From positions 3,224,001 to 3,288,000 of the forward strand of contig NZ_CP195790.1 of NCBI RefSeq assembly GCF_051465645.1: DNA of 64,000 bases. Direction: 5' to 3'. A model generated the notes under the pieces. That model ran no database searches. It was not told where the DNA came from and saw nothing but the letters and a program-made list of their open reading frames with translations. The translations under genes and the position numbers were made by a program. The stretch is from Planctomicrobium sp051465645 (GTDB taxonomy: Bacteria; Planctomycetota; Planctomycetia; Planctomycetales; Planctomycetaceae). Position 1 is the first letter of the stretch. Each line of letters begins with the position of its first letter. This document shows positions 1-9,868 of this stretch, piece after piece.

Positions 1-49
1 CCATCTCTTTCAAATGACCGAACAGGGTGAGATTGATCGCACCTGCGAG

Positions 50-72
50 TTTCCGTCTTGAGTTGACGGAAA
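50..72. repeat. Perfect inverted repeat upstream of the first transporter gene
   Basis: Two 8-bp arms (TTTCCGTC and GACGGAAA) flank a 7-nt loop. It lies about 70 nt before the GTG start of the transporter gene. There is no clear T-run on either strand, so it may be the end of an upstream transcript or an operator. The sequence alone does not decide. Confidence 0.4.
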
Positions 73-143
73 ACAATCAGCTAAAGTCTCGTCGAAGCCA
101 ACGGATTGGCCGTCGATAAACCGAGTAGTAGATAGAGAATGCG

Positions 144-3137
144 GTGAGTTCAGCAACAGGGACGGAGCGAACGCCGGCGCACCCTCAATCAAATGGGGGG
201 CTCTTCGCCAATTTGCTGCGGTCATTAACTCTGATGACTGCCCGCCGCCCTGGTGTCACTCTCGCTATCGTGGCCATTGCGACAATCGCCTGCATTGGAA
301 TCACGGCTCGCTTCCTGACTTTCAAAACAAACCGGGCAGATCTGATTGATCCCGGTCAGGAATTTCATCAACGCTGGGTGAGTTTCGTTGAGGAATTCGG
401 TGATGACTCCGACATCGTCGTTGCAGTCGAAGGCAGAAGCCCTGAGCAGATCCGTCCTGTTCTCGACCGGATTGGAACACAGCTCACGGAAGAGTCAGAG
501 CTGTTCTCTCGTGTCCTCTACAAAGTTGACCCGACAGCACTGCGTCACAAGGCGTTGCAGTACCTGAATCCAACAGAACTGGAGCAAGCCAATTCCCGGT
601 TGGAAATGTACGCCCCGATACTGGAAGGCCACTGGAATCGGGCAGGACTTGAATCCTATTCCCGCCGACTGGCTGACCACATTCAATTGCTCTCTCAGCG
701 ACAGGCCAACAACGAGCTATCGTCCCTGCTGGTACAGACCCAACAGCTGGTCGCCAGCCTGAGCGATTTCATTCAGAATCCTGAAGGGTTCAGCAACCCG
801 TGGCCTGAGGTCGTTTCTCCGAATTCATTCCCTCATGCAAATGTCACGGAACCTCAGTATCAGCTGACTCCAAATGGCAAGATGGGGTTTGTTCTTGCAT
901 TGCCTCGGAATGTTTCGACCGACTTTTCCGGGTCGTCTCGTTCCATCGCCAGAATGACCAAAATCCTGGATGATGCCCGACTGGAATTCCCTGAAGTCCG
1001 CATCGGCATGACAGGGATTCCTGTTCTTGAAGCGGACGAGATGCGACGTTCACAGTCGGACATGGCAGCCGCATCAGTGATTTCCTTCATCGGTGTCTTG
1101 ATGATCTCATTGATCGGGTTCCGCGGAATCCGACACCCAATGATGTCCATGTCGATGATTGCTGTCGGAACCGCATGGGCGATGGGATTCGCCACCGTTG
1201 CCGTCGGACATCTCAACATTCTCTCCATGTCCTTCGTCACGATTCTCATTGGAGTCGGCGACTACGGAACCCACTATGTCGCTTCCTACCTGGAGAACCG
1301 CCACAAAGGGCTTTCTCTGATGGATGCTCTTGGGGAAACAACACAAACCGTTGGTCCCGGCATTGTGACAGCGGCAATCACAACATCGCTTTCTTTCTTC
1401 GCTGCGGCCTTCACCACATTTCTGGGTGTTGCTGAACTCGGCATCATTGCCGGGGGCGGAATCCTGCTATGTGCCGTTGCGACGTTTGCAGTCCTGCCTC
1501 CTTTGATTGCATTGGCCGACCGAAAACTCGAACCACGCCAGTTGCCTGTTCCGTTTCAGGGACAGATGTTGCGAAAGGTTTTGAAAGGATATCCCGGGTC
1601 AGTCGCCGTCATTGGGCTCGTGATTCTTGCTGTTCTGACGATCTCGATTTTTGAAATCCGGGACGGGAGCGTCACATTTCGCCTGCGTTACGACTACAAC
1701 CTATTGAACATGCAGGCCAAAGGAGTTGAATCCGTTGAACTGCAGAAGAAGATCTTCGAAGAAGCAAACGGGTCACTGCTTTATGCCGTCTCAACAACGG
1801 ATTCGCCGCAACATGTTCGCATTCTGAAAGAGCAGTTCCTCGAACTGCCAACAGTTTCGCGTGTCGAAGATCTCGCTGGTTATCTGCCGACGTATTCTGC
1901 TGATGAAACCAACCTTCTTGTTCAGGCAATCCATGCTCGACTGAGTGGGCTTTCAGAACTCCCTCGCGGAATTCCCCAACTCGATCCATCGGCAATTGGT
2001 GCGGCACTTGAGAACTTGCTCGCAGCACTCAAGTCGCAATCCGATCCACTCGCACAAGCCACCAGTATGCAGCTCGACGCCATGTTGAATGGTCTCGATC
2101 AGCTTCCGCTGGAACACCAGATTCAGCTTCTTGCAGGTTATCAGCAAGGGATGTTGATCTCGCTGCACCGTCAGTTCCAGATGCTCGCAGCCATCTCCAA
2201 CCCGGAACCGATAACCGCCAACGACTTCCCGGAAGCATTGCGTTCCCGCTTCGTTTCAAACTCTGGTGACTGGCTCCTGCGGGTGTATCCGATGCAGGAA
2301 ATTTGGGACGAAGAACCTCTCACTCAATTCGTGAAAGACGTTCGCAGTGTGGACTCCGACGTAACAGGAACACCGCTGCAGAATTTTGAAGCGGCCCATC
2401 AGATTCAGCAGAGCTACGCAAACGCAGCGATTTATGCAGCCGGGGTCATCATCATCGTCTTGCTGATCGATGTTCTTGGAACAGGCACACTGTTCATTTC
2501 ACTGATTGCCCCGTTAGCTGCCGTCGGGCTGTCGGTGATGCTGATGCAGCGATCAGGAACGCCACTCAACCCGGTCTGGCTGATCAGTCTGTATCTGGCC
2601 GTTGCAGTGACCGTCGCTTCCATCATCGACTTCGAGAAGGCACGCATCGCGCTCCTCGCACTCTTCCCTCCTCTTGGCGGGTTGTTACTGATGTTTGGAA
2701 TTCTGTCTTTGGCAGACGTCAACCTGAATCCCGCCAACCTGATTGTCCTGCCACTGATCATGGGGATCGGGATGGACAGCGGAGTCTATGTGATCCACGA
2801 CTTCCGCCATCAGAAAGGGACATACCAGATGACCCGGAGTACGGTGAACGCAGTGACGATGACCTCACTGACAACGATGGTCGGCTTTGGCAGTATGATG
2901 GTCGCCGCACATCAAGGTCTGGTCTCGCTGGGAATGGTGCTCACAATTGGTGTCGCCAGCTGCCTGTTCGTTTCACTTGTTCTCCTGCCAGCGGTTCTCA
3001 CTCTGATTGCGAGAAACCGCGTTGTCGCAGAAGACTCACAAGAAGATCCTGAAGAGAACGAACCGAACAACGAACTCTCGACTGACGATGATGCCCTTGT
3101 CGTCCCGATGAACAGGTCGGTCAACTTCGTCGCTTAG
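144..3137 (+). CDS. MMPL/HpnN-like RND superfamily transporter
   Basis: A 997-residue inner-membrane protein with the two-fold RND/MMPL plan. A first membrane helix (about residues 36-58) is followed by a large periplasmic domain, then a cluster of helices around 310-470. A second periplasmic domain (about 520-770) precedes a second helix cluster (about 780-960). Motifs typical of the family include GVGDYGTHY in the first half and GIGMDSGVY in the second, where Asp residues normally form the proton relay. The tail is acidic and hydrophilic. Family members export lipids, and HpnN moves hopanoids. The hpnE gene elsewhere in the window makes a lipid substrate plausible, but this is inference. 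The start is GTG, because the ATG at 139 runs straight into a stop. An internal ATG at 234 is possible. Confidence 0.85.
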   Translation: MSSATGTERTPAHPQSNGGLFANLLRSLTLMTARRPGVTLAIVAIATIACIGITARFLTFKTNRADLIDPGQEFHQRWVSFVEEFGDDSDIVVAVEGRSPEQIRPVLDRIGTQLTEESELFSRVLYKVDPTALRHKALQYLNPTELEQANSRLEMYAPILEGHWNRAGLESYSRRLADHIQLLSQRQANNELSSLLVQTQQLVASLSDFIQNPEGFSNPWPEVVSPNSFPHANVTEPQYQLTPNGKMGFVLALPRNVSTDFSGSSRSIARMTKILDDARLEFPEVRIGMTGIPVLEADEMRRSQSDMAAASVISFIGVLMISLIGFRGIRHPMMSMSMIAVGTAWAMGFATVAVGHLNILSMSFVTILIGVGDYGTHYVASYLENRHKGLSLMDALGETTQTVGPGIVTAAITTSLSFFAAAFTTFLGVAELGIIAGGGILLCAVATFAVLPPLIALADRKLEPRQLPVPFQGQMLRKVLKGYPGSVAVIGLVILAVLTISIFEIRDGSVTFRLRYDYNLLNMQAKGVESVELQKKIFEEANGSLLYAVSTTDSPQHVRILKEQFLELPTVSRVEDLAGYLPTYSADETNLLVQAIHARLSGLSELPRGIPQLDPSAIGAALENLLAALKSQSDPLAQATSMQLDAMLNGLDQLPLEHQIQLLAGYQQGMLISLHRQFQMLAAISNPEPITANDFPEALRSRFVSNSGDWLLRVYPMQEIWDEEPLTQFVKDVRSVDSDVTGTPLQNFEAAHQIQQSYANAAIYAAGVIIIVLLIDVLGTGTLFISLIAPLAAVGLSVMLMQRSGTPLNPVWLISLYLAVAVTVASIIDFEKARIALLALFPPLGGLLLMFGILSLADVNLNPANLIVLPLIMGIGMDSGVYVIHDFRHQKGTYQMTRSTVNAVTMTSLTTMVGFGSMMVAAHQGLVSLGMVLTIGVASCLFVSLVLLPAVLTLIARNRVVAEDSQEDPEENEPNNELSTDDDALVVPMNRSVNFVA

Positions 3138-3454
3138 AGCGAACCGAAATTGATGTCGCTGAATTTGGGGACGCGCATCCCGAATTCCATCTCTAAAGTT
3201 GACCGGTCAGAACCAGCTGACAATCGTCGCTTCGCTCAACAAAAGGCCGCTTTCGCAACGGCATTGATTCGATACAAATCTTCTGAAATTCGAAGTCAGA
3301 CACTGTCAATCGATTCAAAGATCTCTTATACATCGAATTCACAAAATATCGGGCCCACCGAGTTAAAGCATCGCCCTGATCGTAACCTCGCATCTTGGAC
3401 TGGACGACGCTTGCTGCACGCTTGCCGTTCAGCCACCTCAGACAGGACCACATC
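3138..3454. other. 317-nt gap before the hydrolase gene
   Basis: I see no convincing gene, terminator or strong sigma-70 promoter here. Near the right end, AGGA at 3444-3447 is a plausible ribosome binding site for the ATG at 3455. Confidence 0.4.
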
Positions 3455-5497
3455 ATGAGGATTGCCAGTTTTTCGCTTCTGTTTGTCTTCGTACTGAACA
3501 TGACAGTGCATGCGGAAGACAAAATTCAGGTGCTGAAAAATGCGGGTTCTGAGACCCCATCCACAATGATGGACACCTGGATCAACAAGCAGACTGAGCA
3601 GGCGTTTGCGGACTGGAAAAAACGCTATGACACGCTGAAGACTCCAGAAGAAATTGCACAATACCAGAAGCAGATTCGAGAGCAATTCGTCAGTCATATC
3701 GGAGGCTTTCCAGAACGAACCGAACTGAATGCCAAAGTCGTCGACATCGTCCCACGTGAGGGATATCGAGTCGAGAAAATCCTGTTCGAAAGCCAACCAA
3801 AACATTACGTCACCGGCCTGGCATTCGTTCCACACTCCCCGAAATTCCAAGCCCCATATCCAGCTGTACTCATTGTCTGTGGGCATTCTGATAACGGAAA
3901 AGCCTACGCCGGTTACCAGACAGGTGCAGCACTCGCGGCCTTGCACGGAATGATCGGCTATGTGATTGATCCGATCTGCCAGGGCGAACGCTACGAACAC
4001 TTGAATGACGACGGCAGCATCGCAGTAAAAAGCACCACGACAGGACATACACTGTTCGGGCTCGGAGCGATTCTGCTCGGCCAGAATACCGCTCGCAATG
4101 AAATCTGGGACGGCATGCGAGCCATTGATTACCTGCAACAGCGGGACGACGTGAATCCCGATCTCATTGGCTGTATGGGAAACAGTGGTGGTGGAACTCA
4201 GGCAGCCTACCTGATGGCACTTGACGATCGCATTAAAGCGGCATCTCCTTCCTGCTATATCACCTCGCTCGAACACGTCCTGAAAGAGATCGGGCCGCAA
4301 GACGCAGAACAGATCATCTTTGGCCAGCTCGATTGGGGAATGGAACACTCCGACTTCCTGATCATGCGTGCTCCAACTCCGATCCTGATGTGCACTGCGA
4401 CACAGGATTTCTTCTCGATTGAAGGAGCCTGGAAGACATACCGAAATTCCAAGCGAATCTATGGTCGCCTTGGCTATCCGGAACGAGTCAGTCTGACAGA
4501 AGCCGACCTGAAACATGGTTGGAACAAACCGCTTCGTGAATCGGCTGTTCAATGGATGTCTCGCTGGCTCGCCGGTCGCGATATCCCTGTCAGCGAACCA
4601 GACAACATTCAAACGCTGACAGACGCTGAAGCCACTGTCACCAAGCGTGGTCAGGTGAATCTGATCGCCGGAGCCAAATCCGCTTTCGATCTGAATCACG
4701 AAGAATTCACCAGACTCAAAGCACAGCGTGAAGAACTCTGGAAATCCCCAGAGAATGCGATTCAGAAGGTACGTCAGATCGCAGGAATTCGACCGATTGC
4801 AGACATCCCTGCCGTCAAAGCGAAGAAGACTGGTGAAACCAAAGGCGAAGGGGTCACCATCGAGCACTGGATCCTCGAACCGACCGAAGGCATTGCTCTC
4901 CCTGCATTGCTCTATCGACCTGCGGAAGCCACTCAGAGCCCTGTGCTGTTCGTGCATCAAGGCGGCAAACAGGCAGAGTATCAGGATTCAGAACGCACCC
5001 TTTCAGCGAAAGCTCTGGCTCTGAAAGGACACACCGTTCTCGCGGTTGACGTGCGTGGAACAGGTGAAACCGCAGCAGTCGACAAGCCTTGGTATGACAA
5101 GCGATTCGGAAACGACGGCCGACATCTGGCAACCGCCTACCTGCTGGGATTGAATTACACAGGTCTTCGAGCTGAAGACCTGCTCGTCTCCGCCCGCTGG
5201 TTGCTGGAGAATGAAAAGCTTCCGCTTGATGGTCAGAAGCTGAAACTCATCTCAATTGGTCAGACAGGCCTTCCTGCGCTCCATGCGAGCGCTGTCGAAC
5301 CGAAGCTGTTCGACAAAGTGACTCTCATCAACTCACTCTCCGGCTGGGAAACCATCATCACTTCTCGAAACTCTCAGGATCAACTCGTGAATTGCATTCA
5401 CGGAGCCTTGAGAGCCTATGACATCAGTGACCTGATCGCATCTCTCGATGGTCGGGTTGAAGTGATTGCACCAGTCGATGCAATGTTGAAGAAATAG
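3455..5497 (+). CDS. Secreted two-domain alpha/beta-hydrolase (acetyl-xylan-esterase/S9-like)
   Basis: A 680-residue exported protein; residues 1-20 form a signal peptide ending near VHAEDK. The N-terminal half is an alpha/beta-hydrolase with the nucleophile elbow GNSGGG and upstream VIDPICQGER, as in acetyl-xylan esterase and dipeptidyl-peptidase-like hydrolases of planctomycetes. The second half starts another hydrolase-like fold (ALLYRPAE, then VLAVDVRGTGET) but has no clear GxSxG; its elbow position reads SIGQTG. It may therefore be a degenerate duplicate. The start at 3455 was chosen because it puts the signal peptide at the N-terminus, whereas the longer frame from 3395 adds 20 uncharacteristic residues. 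The substrate is unknown; polysaccharide esters are a guess. A hairpin at 5541-5584 probably ends the transcript. Confidence 0.8.
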   Translation: MRIASFSLLFVFVLNMTVHAEDKIQVLKNAGSETPSTMMDTWINKQTEQAFADWKKRYDTLKTPEEIAQYQKQIREQFVSHIGGFPERTELNAKVVDIVPREGYRVEKILFESQPKHYVTGLAFVPHSPKFQAPYPAVLIVCGHSDNGKAYAGYQTGAALAALHGMIGYVIDPICQGERYEHLNDDGSIAVKSTTTGHTLFGLGAILLGQNTARNEIWDGMRAIDYLQQRDDVNPDLIGCMGNSGGGTQAAYLMALDDRIKAASPSCYITSLEHVLKEIGPQDAEQIIFGQLDWGMEHSDFLIMRAPTPILMCTATQDFFSIEGAWKTYRNSKRIYGRLGYPERVSLTEADLKHGWNKPLRESAVQWMSRWLAGRDIPVSEPDNIQTLTDAEATVTKRGQVNLIAGAKSAFDLNHEEFTRLKAQREELWKSPENAIQKVRQIAGIRPIADIPAVKAKKTGETKGEGVTIEHWILEPTEGIALPALLYRPAEATQSPVLFVHQGGKQAEYQDSERTLSAKALALKGHTVLAVDVRGTGETAAVDKPWYDKRFGNDGRHLATAYLLGLNYTGLRAEDLLVSARWLLENEKLPLDGQKLKLISIGQTGLPALHASAVEPKLFDKVTLINSLSGWETIITSRNSQDQLVNCIHGALRAYDISDLIASLDGRVEVIAPVDAMLKK

Positions 5498-5540
5498 CGA
5501 TTCATCTGCGCTCAAAATAGCCTGCCAACATCCCGCTTTC

Positions 5541-5584
5541 AGAGCAGTGTCGATGGACTTCGATCCACTCGACACCGCTCTTTC
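5541..5584 (+). terminator. Imperfect hairpin with T-run after the hydrolase gene
   Basis: The arms AGAGCAGTGTCGATGG and CCACTCGACACCGCTCT pair with a few mismatches around an 8-nt loop and end in CTTTCT. The hairpin lies about 45 nt after the hydrolase stop codon. Confidence 0.6.
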
Positions 5585-5755
5585 TCACTTCGTGCTCAAC
5601 CTGACGCACGCTCTATATTACAAGCAAAGAGTACAGACATTTCCTGCGATTGTGATTTAACGACATATACTTGATCAGGAATGCGATTTAGCAATGACGT
5701 ACGCAAAATCGCATTCCTTTACCTGCCATTCCTCTTTGACTCCGATTCCAACCAC

Positions 5756-6805
5756 ATGATTACCGCACGTTTCCCCGCCAACCGCCGTCAACGCGGTTTC
5801 ACCCTCATCGAACTCCTCGTTGTTATCGCCATCATCGCCATTCTGATTGCACTGCTGCTCCCAGCCGTTCAACAGGCTCGTGAAGCTGCACGACGATCTC
5901 AATGTAAGAACAACCTCAAACAGCTCGGGCTCGCACTCCACAACTACGGCGACACTTATGGTCAGTTCCCAATCGCATCATTTCCACTCATTGCCCCAGC
6001 GTCTGGCCGTGTCAAATCCGTCTCCTGGATTGTGCGAGTGTTTCCAATGATGGAGCAGGGAGCAGCGTACAATCAGATCAATTTCAGCTCTGACTTTACC
6101 GCCCAGGACGGACCTGACAGAAACTGGCAGCTTCGACAGTCTCTGCGAGTCGCAGGACTGAACTGTCCTTCAAGCTCCCTCCCTAGTACGCGAGTCGACC
6201 CAACTACGAATTCCAGCTCGGTCGGTGCACCGGCATCTATCACGGTCCAGGTTTCTGATTATGCAGGGATTGCAGGCGGTGCAATTCATCCTCAGACAGG
6301 CGCAGCACCAATTGAATCCGGACTAGGAACATTCGGTTTGATTGTCACGAATGGCGTCATAGTGAATTCAGCAAGTTACAACGCCAGCGGTGCCACCGCC
6401 ACAGTTGAGAGTTCCCGTAGTGGAGTGAAAATTTCCGAAATCACCGATGGCACATCGAACACATTGATGGTTGCAGAACAGAGTGCTCCAGATCCAACCT
6501 GTATTTACTCAGGTAAGGATTGCCGATCCGCAGGCCACAACGGCGGGATGTGGTCGGGCGGAAATGGAGGAAATAACTGGTCAGCCGGCATAACAGCCCC
6601 GCGATTGGGAATCAACTCAAAGCAAACGACAACCTATTCAATCGACCCATACAGGACGAACACAAAGATCATTTCGCAGCACACCGGGGGAGCTCACGGG
6701 TGCATGGCAGACGGAAGCGTTCGGTTCCTTTCCGAGAACATGGACTACAATACGTTCATGGCACTCTGTGCTCGTAACGATGGAGTCGTAATCGGTGAGT
6801 TCTAG
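5756..6805 (+). CDS. DUF1559 domain protein with type II/IV prepilin leader
   Basis: About 349 residues. The N-terminus carries a class III prepilin signal: a short basic leader, then RGFTLIELLVVIAIIAIL, where prepilin peptidase would cut after the Gly and the Glu is at +5. This is followed by the LLPAVQQAREAARRSQC and NNLKQLGLALHNY motifs that define DUF1559. The C-terminus has the usual GGAHGCMADGSVRF motif (H-X9-DG type). Planctomycetes carry very large families of these proteins, and the individual roles are unknown. They are thought to be pseudopilin-like surface or secretion components. The start at ATG 5756 gives a normal short leader; the ATG at 5681 would add 25 residues. Confidence 0.93.
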   Translation: MITARFPANRRQRGFTLIELLVVIAIIAILIALLLPAVQQAREAARRSQCKNNLKQLGLALHNYGDTYGQFPIASFPLIAPASGRVKSVSWIVRVFPMMEQGAAYNQINFSSDFTAQDGPDRNWQLRQSLRVAGLNCPSSSLPSTRVDPTTNSSSVGAPASITVQVSDYAGIAGGAIHPQTGAAPIESGLGTFGLIVTNGVIVNSASYNASGATATVESSRSGVKISEITDGTSNTLMVAEQSAPDPTCIYSGKDCRSAGHNGGMWSGGNGGNNWSAGITAPRLGINSKQTTTYSIDPYRTNTKIISQHTGGAHGCMADGSVRFLSENMDYNTFMALCARNDGVVIGEF

Positions 6806-6843
6806 ACCGTTTCGGTCTGCCATGTGTTCTCTAAGAACGAAAA

Positions 6844-6889
6844 AAATCCATCCAGCGAGTCCACGATTGGAGCTTTGCTGGATGGATTT
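6844..6889. terminator. Bidirectional terminator between DUF1559 and MoxR genes
   Basis: A perfect 13-bp inverted repeat (AAATCCATCCAGC and GCTGGATGGATTT) with a 20-nt loop, preceded by an A-run. It lies between two convergent genes and can serve both strands. Confidence 0.8.
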
Positions 6890-6939
6890 CTGTTTGATTG
6901 CGCCTGAACGGTCAGACCAATGAAGGCGACGTCTTCAGA

Positions 6940-7917
6940 TCAGCTTTCATCTTCTTCGTAGTCTTCATCTTCATCGTCTTCATCTGGATCATAGTCCGGG
7001 TGCAATGGATGGCTTGGATCGAAAAAGAAGTCTCCCAGCCCCATCGGAATGGCGTTGCCACCGAGTGAACTGCGTTTCTTCTCCGCCAGCGATTGCAAAT
7101 CGAGTGCATCCTGTCCAAGGCATTTTTCCAGTGAGTTCAACCAGGCTTCGTCTTTTGACAGCGGATGTTCCGGATCGATCGCCAGTTGCTTCAAGGCGTA
7201 TCGCAACACGTTAATGCCGTCTCGTGTTGAGAAATCGAGCTTCAGTTCATGCGATTGCTGAAGGAACTCGACAGTGAGATTCAGCATCTCTTCTTCAGAG
7301 AACGGCAGATGGTATTTCAGAATCGCCATCTCGTCTTCGCGGGCAGGGAACCCGAGCGTCAGACTCGGTTGCAAGCGACTGAGGATGTAGTCCGGAATTT
7401 CGTAAGTTGAATCGTCTTCGTTCATGGTGACGGCACAACGGAAATCCGGATGCGCGTTGATCGTGATCCCAGCTACGATCGATTCAACGTAGCGACGGTG
7501 ATCGAGAAGCGGAGCCAGACTGGCCCAGGACTTCTCGTTCATGCGATTCCCTTCGTCTAATACACAGACGCCGCCACGAATCATTGCGGTCACAAGCGGA
7601 GAAGCCTGATACTGGATCTTGCCACTCTCGGCGAGGACAGGAGTCACCAGCAAGTCTTCCGGGCGGGTGTCGGCAGTACACTGATAGATGTACAACTCCT
7701 GATTTCGCACCCGAGCTGCAGCGATTCCCAGAGACGTCTTTCCAATTCCTGGAGTTCCGACCAGCCGAGGAGTCAGCGGTAAGTCACGAGGATCGACGAC
7801 CAGCCAGCAGGCGAGAAGCTGCTTCAGAATTTCGCGTTGTCCGATCCACTCCCCACTGGAATGGTCCGGGTGCCCTAAATGCAGGCGAATGCCATCGATT
7901 TCGACGAAGTCCTTCAT
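6940..7917 (-). CDS. MoxR/CbbQ-type AAA ATPase with acidic tail
   Basis: A 325-residue AAA+ ATPase. Walker A GTPGIGKT is at 54-61, Walker B GVCVLDE at 116-122, and a sensor-1-like AVTMNEDD at 162-169. RLQPSL follows in the region of the arginine finger. Proteins of this family act as hexameric chaperones that activate or insert cofactors into partners, usually with a von Willebrand factor A protein encoded next door. No such neighbour is present. The last ~20 residues are almost all Asp/Glu with a few Tyr, which is unusual and may be a partner-binding tail. It converges with the DUF1559 gene and shares its terminator. Confidence 0.85.
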   Translation of the reverse strand: MKDFVEIDGIRLHLGHPDHSSGEWIGQREILKQLLACWLVVDPRDLPLTPRLVGTPGIGKTSLGIAAARVRNQELYIYQCTADTRPEDLLVTPVLAESGKIQYQASPLVTAMIRGGVCVLDEGNRMNEKSWASLAPLLDHRRYVESIVAGITINAHPDFRCAVTMNEDDSTYEIPDYILSRLQPSLTLGFPAREDEMAILKYHLPFSEEEMLNLTVEFLQQSHELKLDFSTRDGINVLRYALKQLAIDPEHPLSKDEAWLNSLEKCLGQDALDLQSLAEKKRSSLGGNAIPMGLGDFFFDPSHPLHPDYDPDEDDEDEDYEEDES

Positions 7918-8466
7918 AAATTTGCTTTTTCGCTCCAGATGGCGTCACAGACCAAGACACAAAAATCCAAACAACGGTAGATCAAAGCGTGTCGTGATGC
8001 AGATATTTCTGCACAGACACGAGTCATCACTCGAACCACGCTTTGAAGCACTGTCCGGGCCACTGGAGATCTTACACTCTCGGTCAACCGTTTGCCTCGC
8101 CACAAACAGGACCAGACTCTCCCACCCATAACTCAATGTGCAAACAGAGATTACGGCATCTGAATAATCTCAGCACCCTCGCCCTACTCGCCTGGAGAGC
8201 GGAACGTGTTGCGAATTCACGCACCTTTCCGATATTCCGAACCGGCTGTTTGTGCAGGTGAAATCAGGAGCGCCATAACGCTTCGACAGCGTATTTTCGC
8301 CCTTTCCTCTCGTTGAATTCAACAAAAAATTGACGCAAACTACTTCGGCCGAATATAAAAACACGATAATATAGAAGTGGAAAACACATCACAGGTGACA
8401 CAATCTTGACACCTGATAAACCCAGCCGATCTGTCAGTGTTCCACTGATTTAGGAGTCTGGTCTGC
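7918..8466. other. 549-nt divergent intergenic region
   Basis: It lies between the divergent MoxR and kinase genes. The right part holds a consensus-like sigma-70 promoter for the kinase gene (8330-8359) and a Shine-Dalgarno sequence AGGAG at 8452-8456. I see no supportable gene in the left 400 nt. Confidence 0.45.
8330..8359 (+). promoter_or_regulatory. Predicted sigma-70 promoter of the Ser/Thr kinase gene
   Basis: TTGACG at 8330-8335 and TATAAA at 8354-8359 are separated by 18 nt. This would give a leader of roughly 100 nt before the ATG at 8467. It is a prediction from sequence only. Confidence 0.5.
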
Positions 8467-9705
8467 ATGGTTGCGACGATCGAAGCGTTCTCAGAACAGC
8501 TACTGAAAAGCCGAATTGTTTCTGACAAAAGCGCCAAAGCGTTTCTGGAACACCCGGAAGTGCAGGGGGCCGCTGATGCTGTTGCCGTTGCCAGAATTGC
8601 AATTCGGGCCAAATTGCTGACGCGTTATCAGGCAGAAGAAATTTTGCGGGGACGCGGTCGACGGTTGAGAATCAACAACTACATCCTGCTCGATATCCTC
8701 GGGTTCGGCGGGATGGGTCTGGTCTATGTTGCTCGCCCGGAAAACAGCGAAGAACGAGTCGCAATCAAAGTTCTAGGGGAACAATTCAAGCACGATTCCG
8801 GAATGCGTGCCCGTTTCCAGATGGAAGCCAAAGCCGGGATGCGGCTGGACCACCACCGCCTGATTCGCACTCTGGAACTCGGAGAGAAAGTCGATCTCTT
8901 CGGATCTGCTGACTTTATGGTGATGGAACTGTTCGAAGGAGTGACCCTCCTTGAAGGAATCAGTTTCTCAAACGGCCCCATGAAATGGGACTCCACCTGT
9001 GACGTCGTTTGCCAGGCAGCAAAGGGACTCTCCTATCTGCACGAGCAGGGGATGGTTCACCGTGACGTCAAGCCGGACAATATTCTTGTCGACGCCGATG
9101 GGCAGGCGAAGCTTCTCGACTTCGGGCTGACACTGGTGAATCAGGCCGGAAGCGACGACGAATTCTCGCTCTCGATGATCTTTGGGCATGAGTGTCTGGG
9201 AACCCCTGACTACATTGCTCCAGAGCAATCTCTCAACAGCATGACTGTGGACGGGCGAGCAGATATCTACAGCTTGGGGTGTTCGTTGTACGTCTGCCTG
9301 ACAGCACAACGTCCATTTCCGAGAGAAACTCGACCAGCAGTCGTTCAGGCACACCGTACCGACCCGCGACCACGAGTCGACACCGTCAATCCCGGGGTCC
9401 CTAAAGAGTTGTGCGACATCATTGAACAGATGATGGCGATCAACCCTGCGGAACGCCCTCAAACGATGGCACAAGTTCGCGGGCTGCTTCGCCCTTTCCG
9501 TCGCCAACGCCGCTGGGCATTTGCCTTTGATCACGTGATCAACAGGCGCAAGGAACTCAAACGGGCACTTGTCACCAAATCACGTTTGAACAGTATTCAG
9601 GCGAACCGGTCCACGAAGCTCAATTCCACTTCGGCCACAGACCCACCAGGGAAGCATCTCTCAGTAAGCGATGATGCTTTGCCGAACGGTGATCAGGAAC
9701 TGTAA
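8467..9705 (+). CDS. Soluble Ser/Thr protein kinase
   Basis: A 412-residue Hanks-type kinase. A ~70-residue helical N-terminal segment precedes the kinase domain (about 72-350). All catalytic elements are present: glycine loop GFGGMG (79-84), Lys101, HRD 198-200 with Lys202 and Asn205, DFG 218-220, APE 251-253 and DIYSLG 266-271. It is therefore likely active. The tail is basic, and there is no membrane helix, PASTA domain or WD/TPR region, so it is probably cytosolic. The N-terminal segment resembles the region that precedes many planctomycete kinase domains. AGGAG sits 10 nt before the ATG. A strong terminator at 9748-9780 shows it is probably a single-gene transcript. Confidence 0.93.
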   Translation: MVATIEAFSEQLLKSRIVSDKSAKAFLEHPEVQGAADAVAVARIAIRAKLLTRYQAEEILRGRGRRLRINNYILLDILGFGGMGLVYVARPENSEERVAIKVLGEQFKHDSGMRARFQMEAKAGMRLDHHRLIRTLELGEKVDLFGSADFMVMELFEGVTLLEGISFSNGPMKWDSTCDVVCQAAKGLSYLHEQGMVHRDVKPDNILVDADGQAKLLDFGLTLVNQAGSDDEFSLSMIFGHECLGTPDYIAPEQSLNSMTVDGRADIYSLGCSLYVCLTAQRPFPRETRPAVVQAHRTDPRPRVDTVNPGVPKELCDIIEQMMAINPAERPQTMAQVRGLLRPFRRQRRWAFAFDHVINRRKELKRALVTKSRLNSIQANRSTKLNSTSATDPPGKHLSVSDDALPNGDQEL

Positions 9706-9747
9706 TCAACAGCAGGCAACTTCATCCTCGCCATGCCTTAAAACAAT

Positions 9748-9780
9748 AGAAGACTGGTTCGTTTGAACCAGTCTTCTTTC
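9748..9780 (+). terminator. Rho-independent terminator after the kinase gene
   Basis: Perfect 13-bp arms (AGAAGACTGGTTC and GAACCAGTCTTCT) flank a 4-nt loop, followed by TTC. It lies between convergent genes, so it may also serve the gene ending at 9869. Confidence 0.85.
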
Positions 9781-9868
9781 ATTCAGCCAGTTGATCAAAG
9801 CGACCGCAAGCTAAAGCCACCGCCAGTCGCTGCGACCGCATGCAACGACCAGAGTCTCTCGCGGCATA

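Noticed and set aside
3326..4960. Long antisense open frame (544 codons, minus strand)
   Set aside because: It lies wholly over the secreted hydrolase gene, has no domain signal and is explained by codon bias of the real gene.
5681..5755. Extra N-terminal residues for the DUF1559 protein
   Set aside because: Would put 25 residues ahead of the short prepilin leader, which the family does not have.
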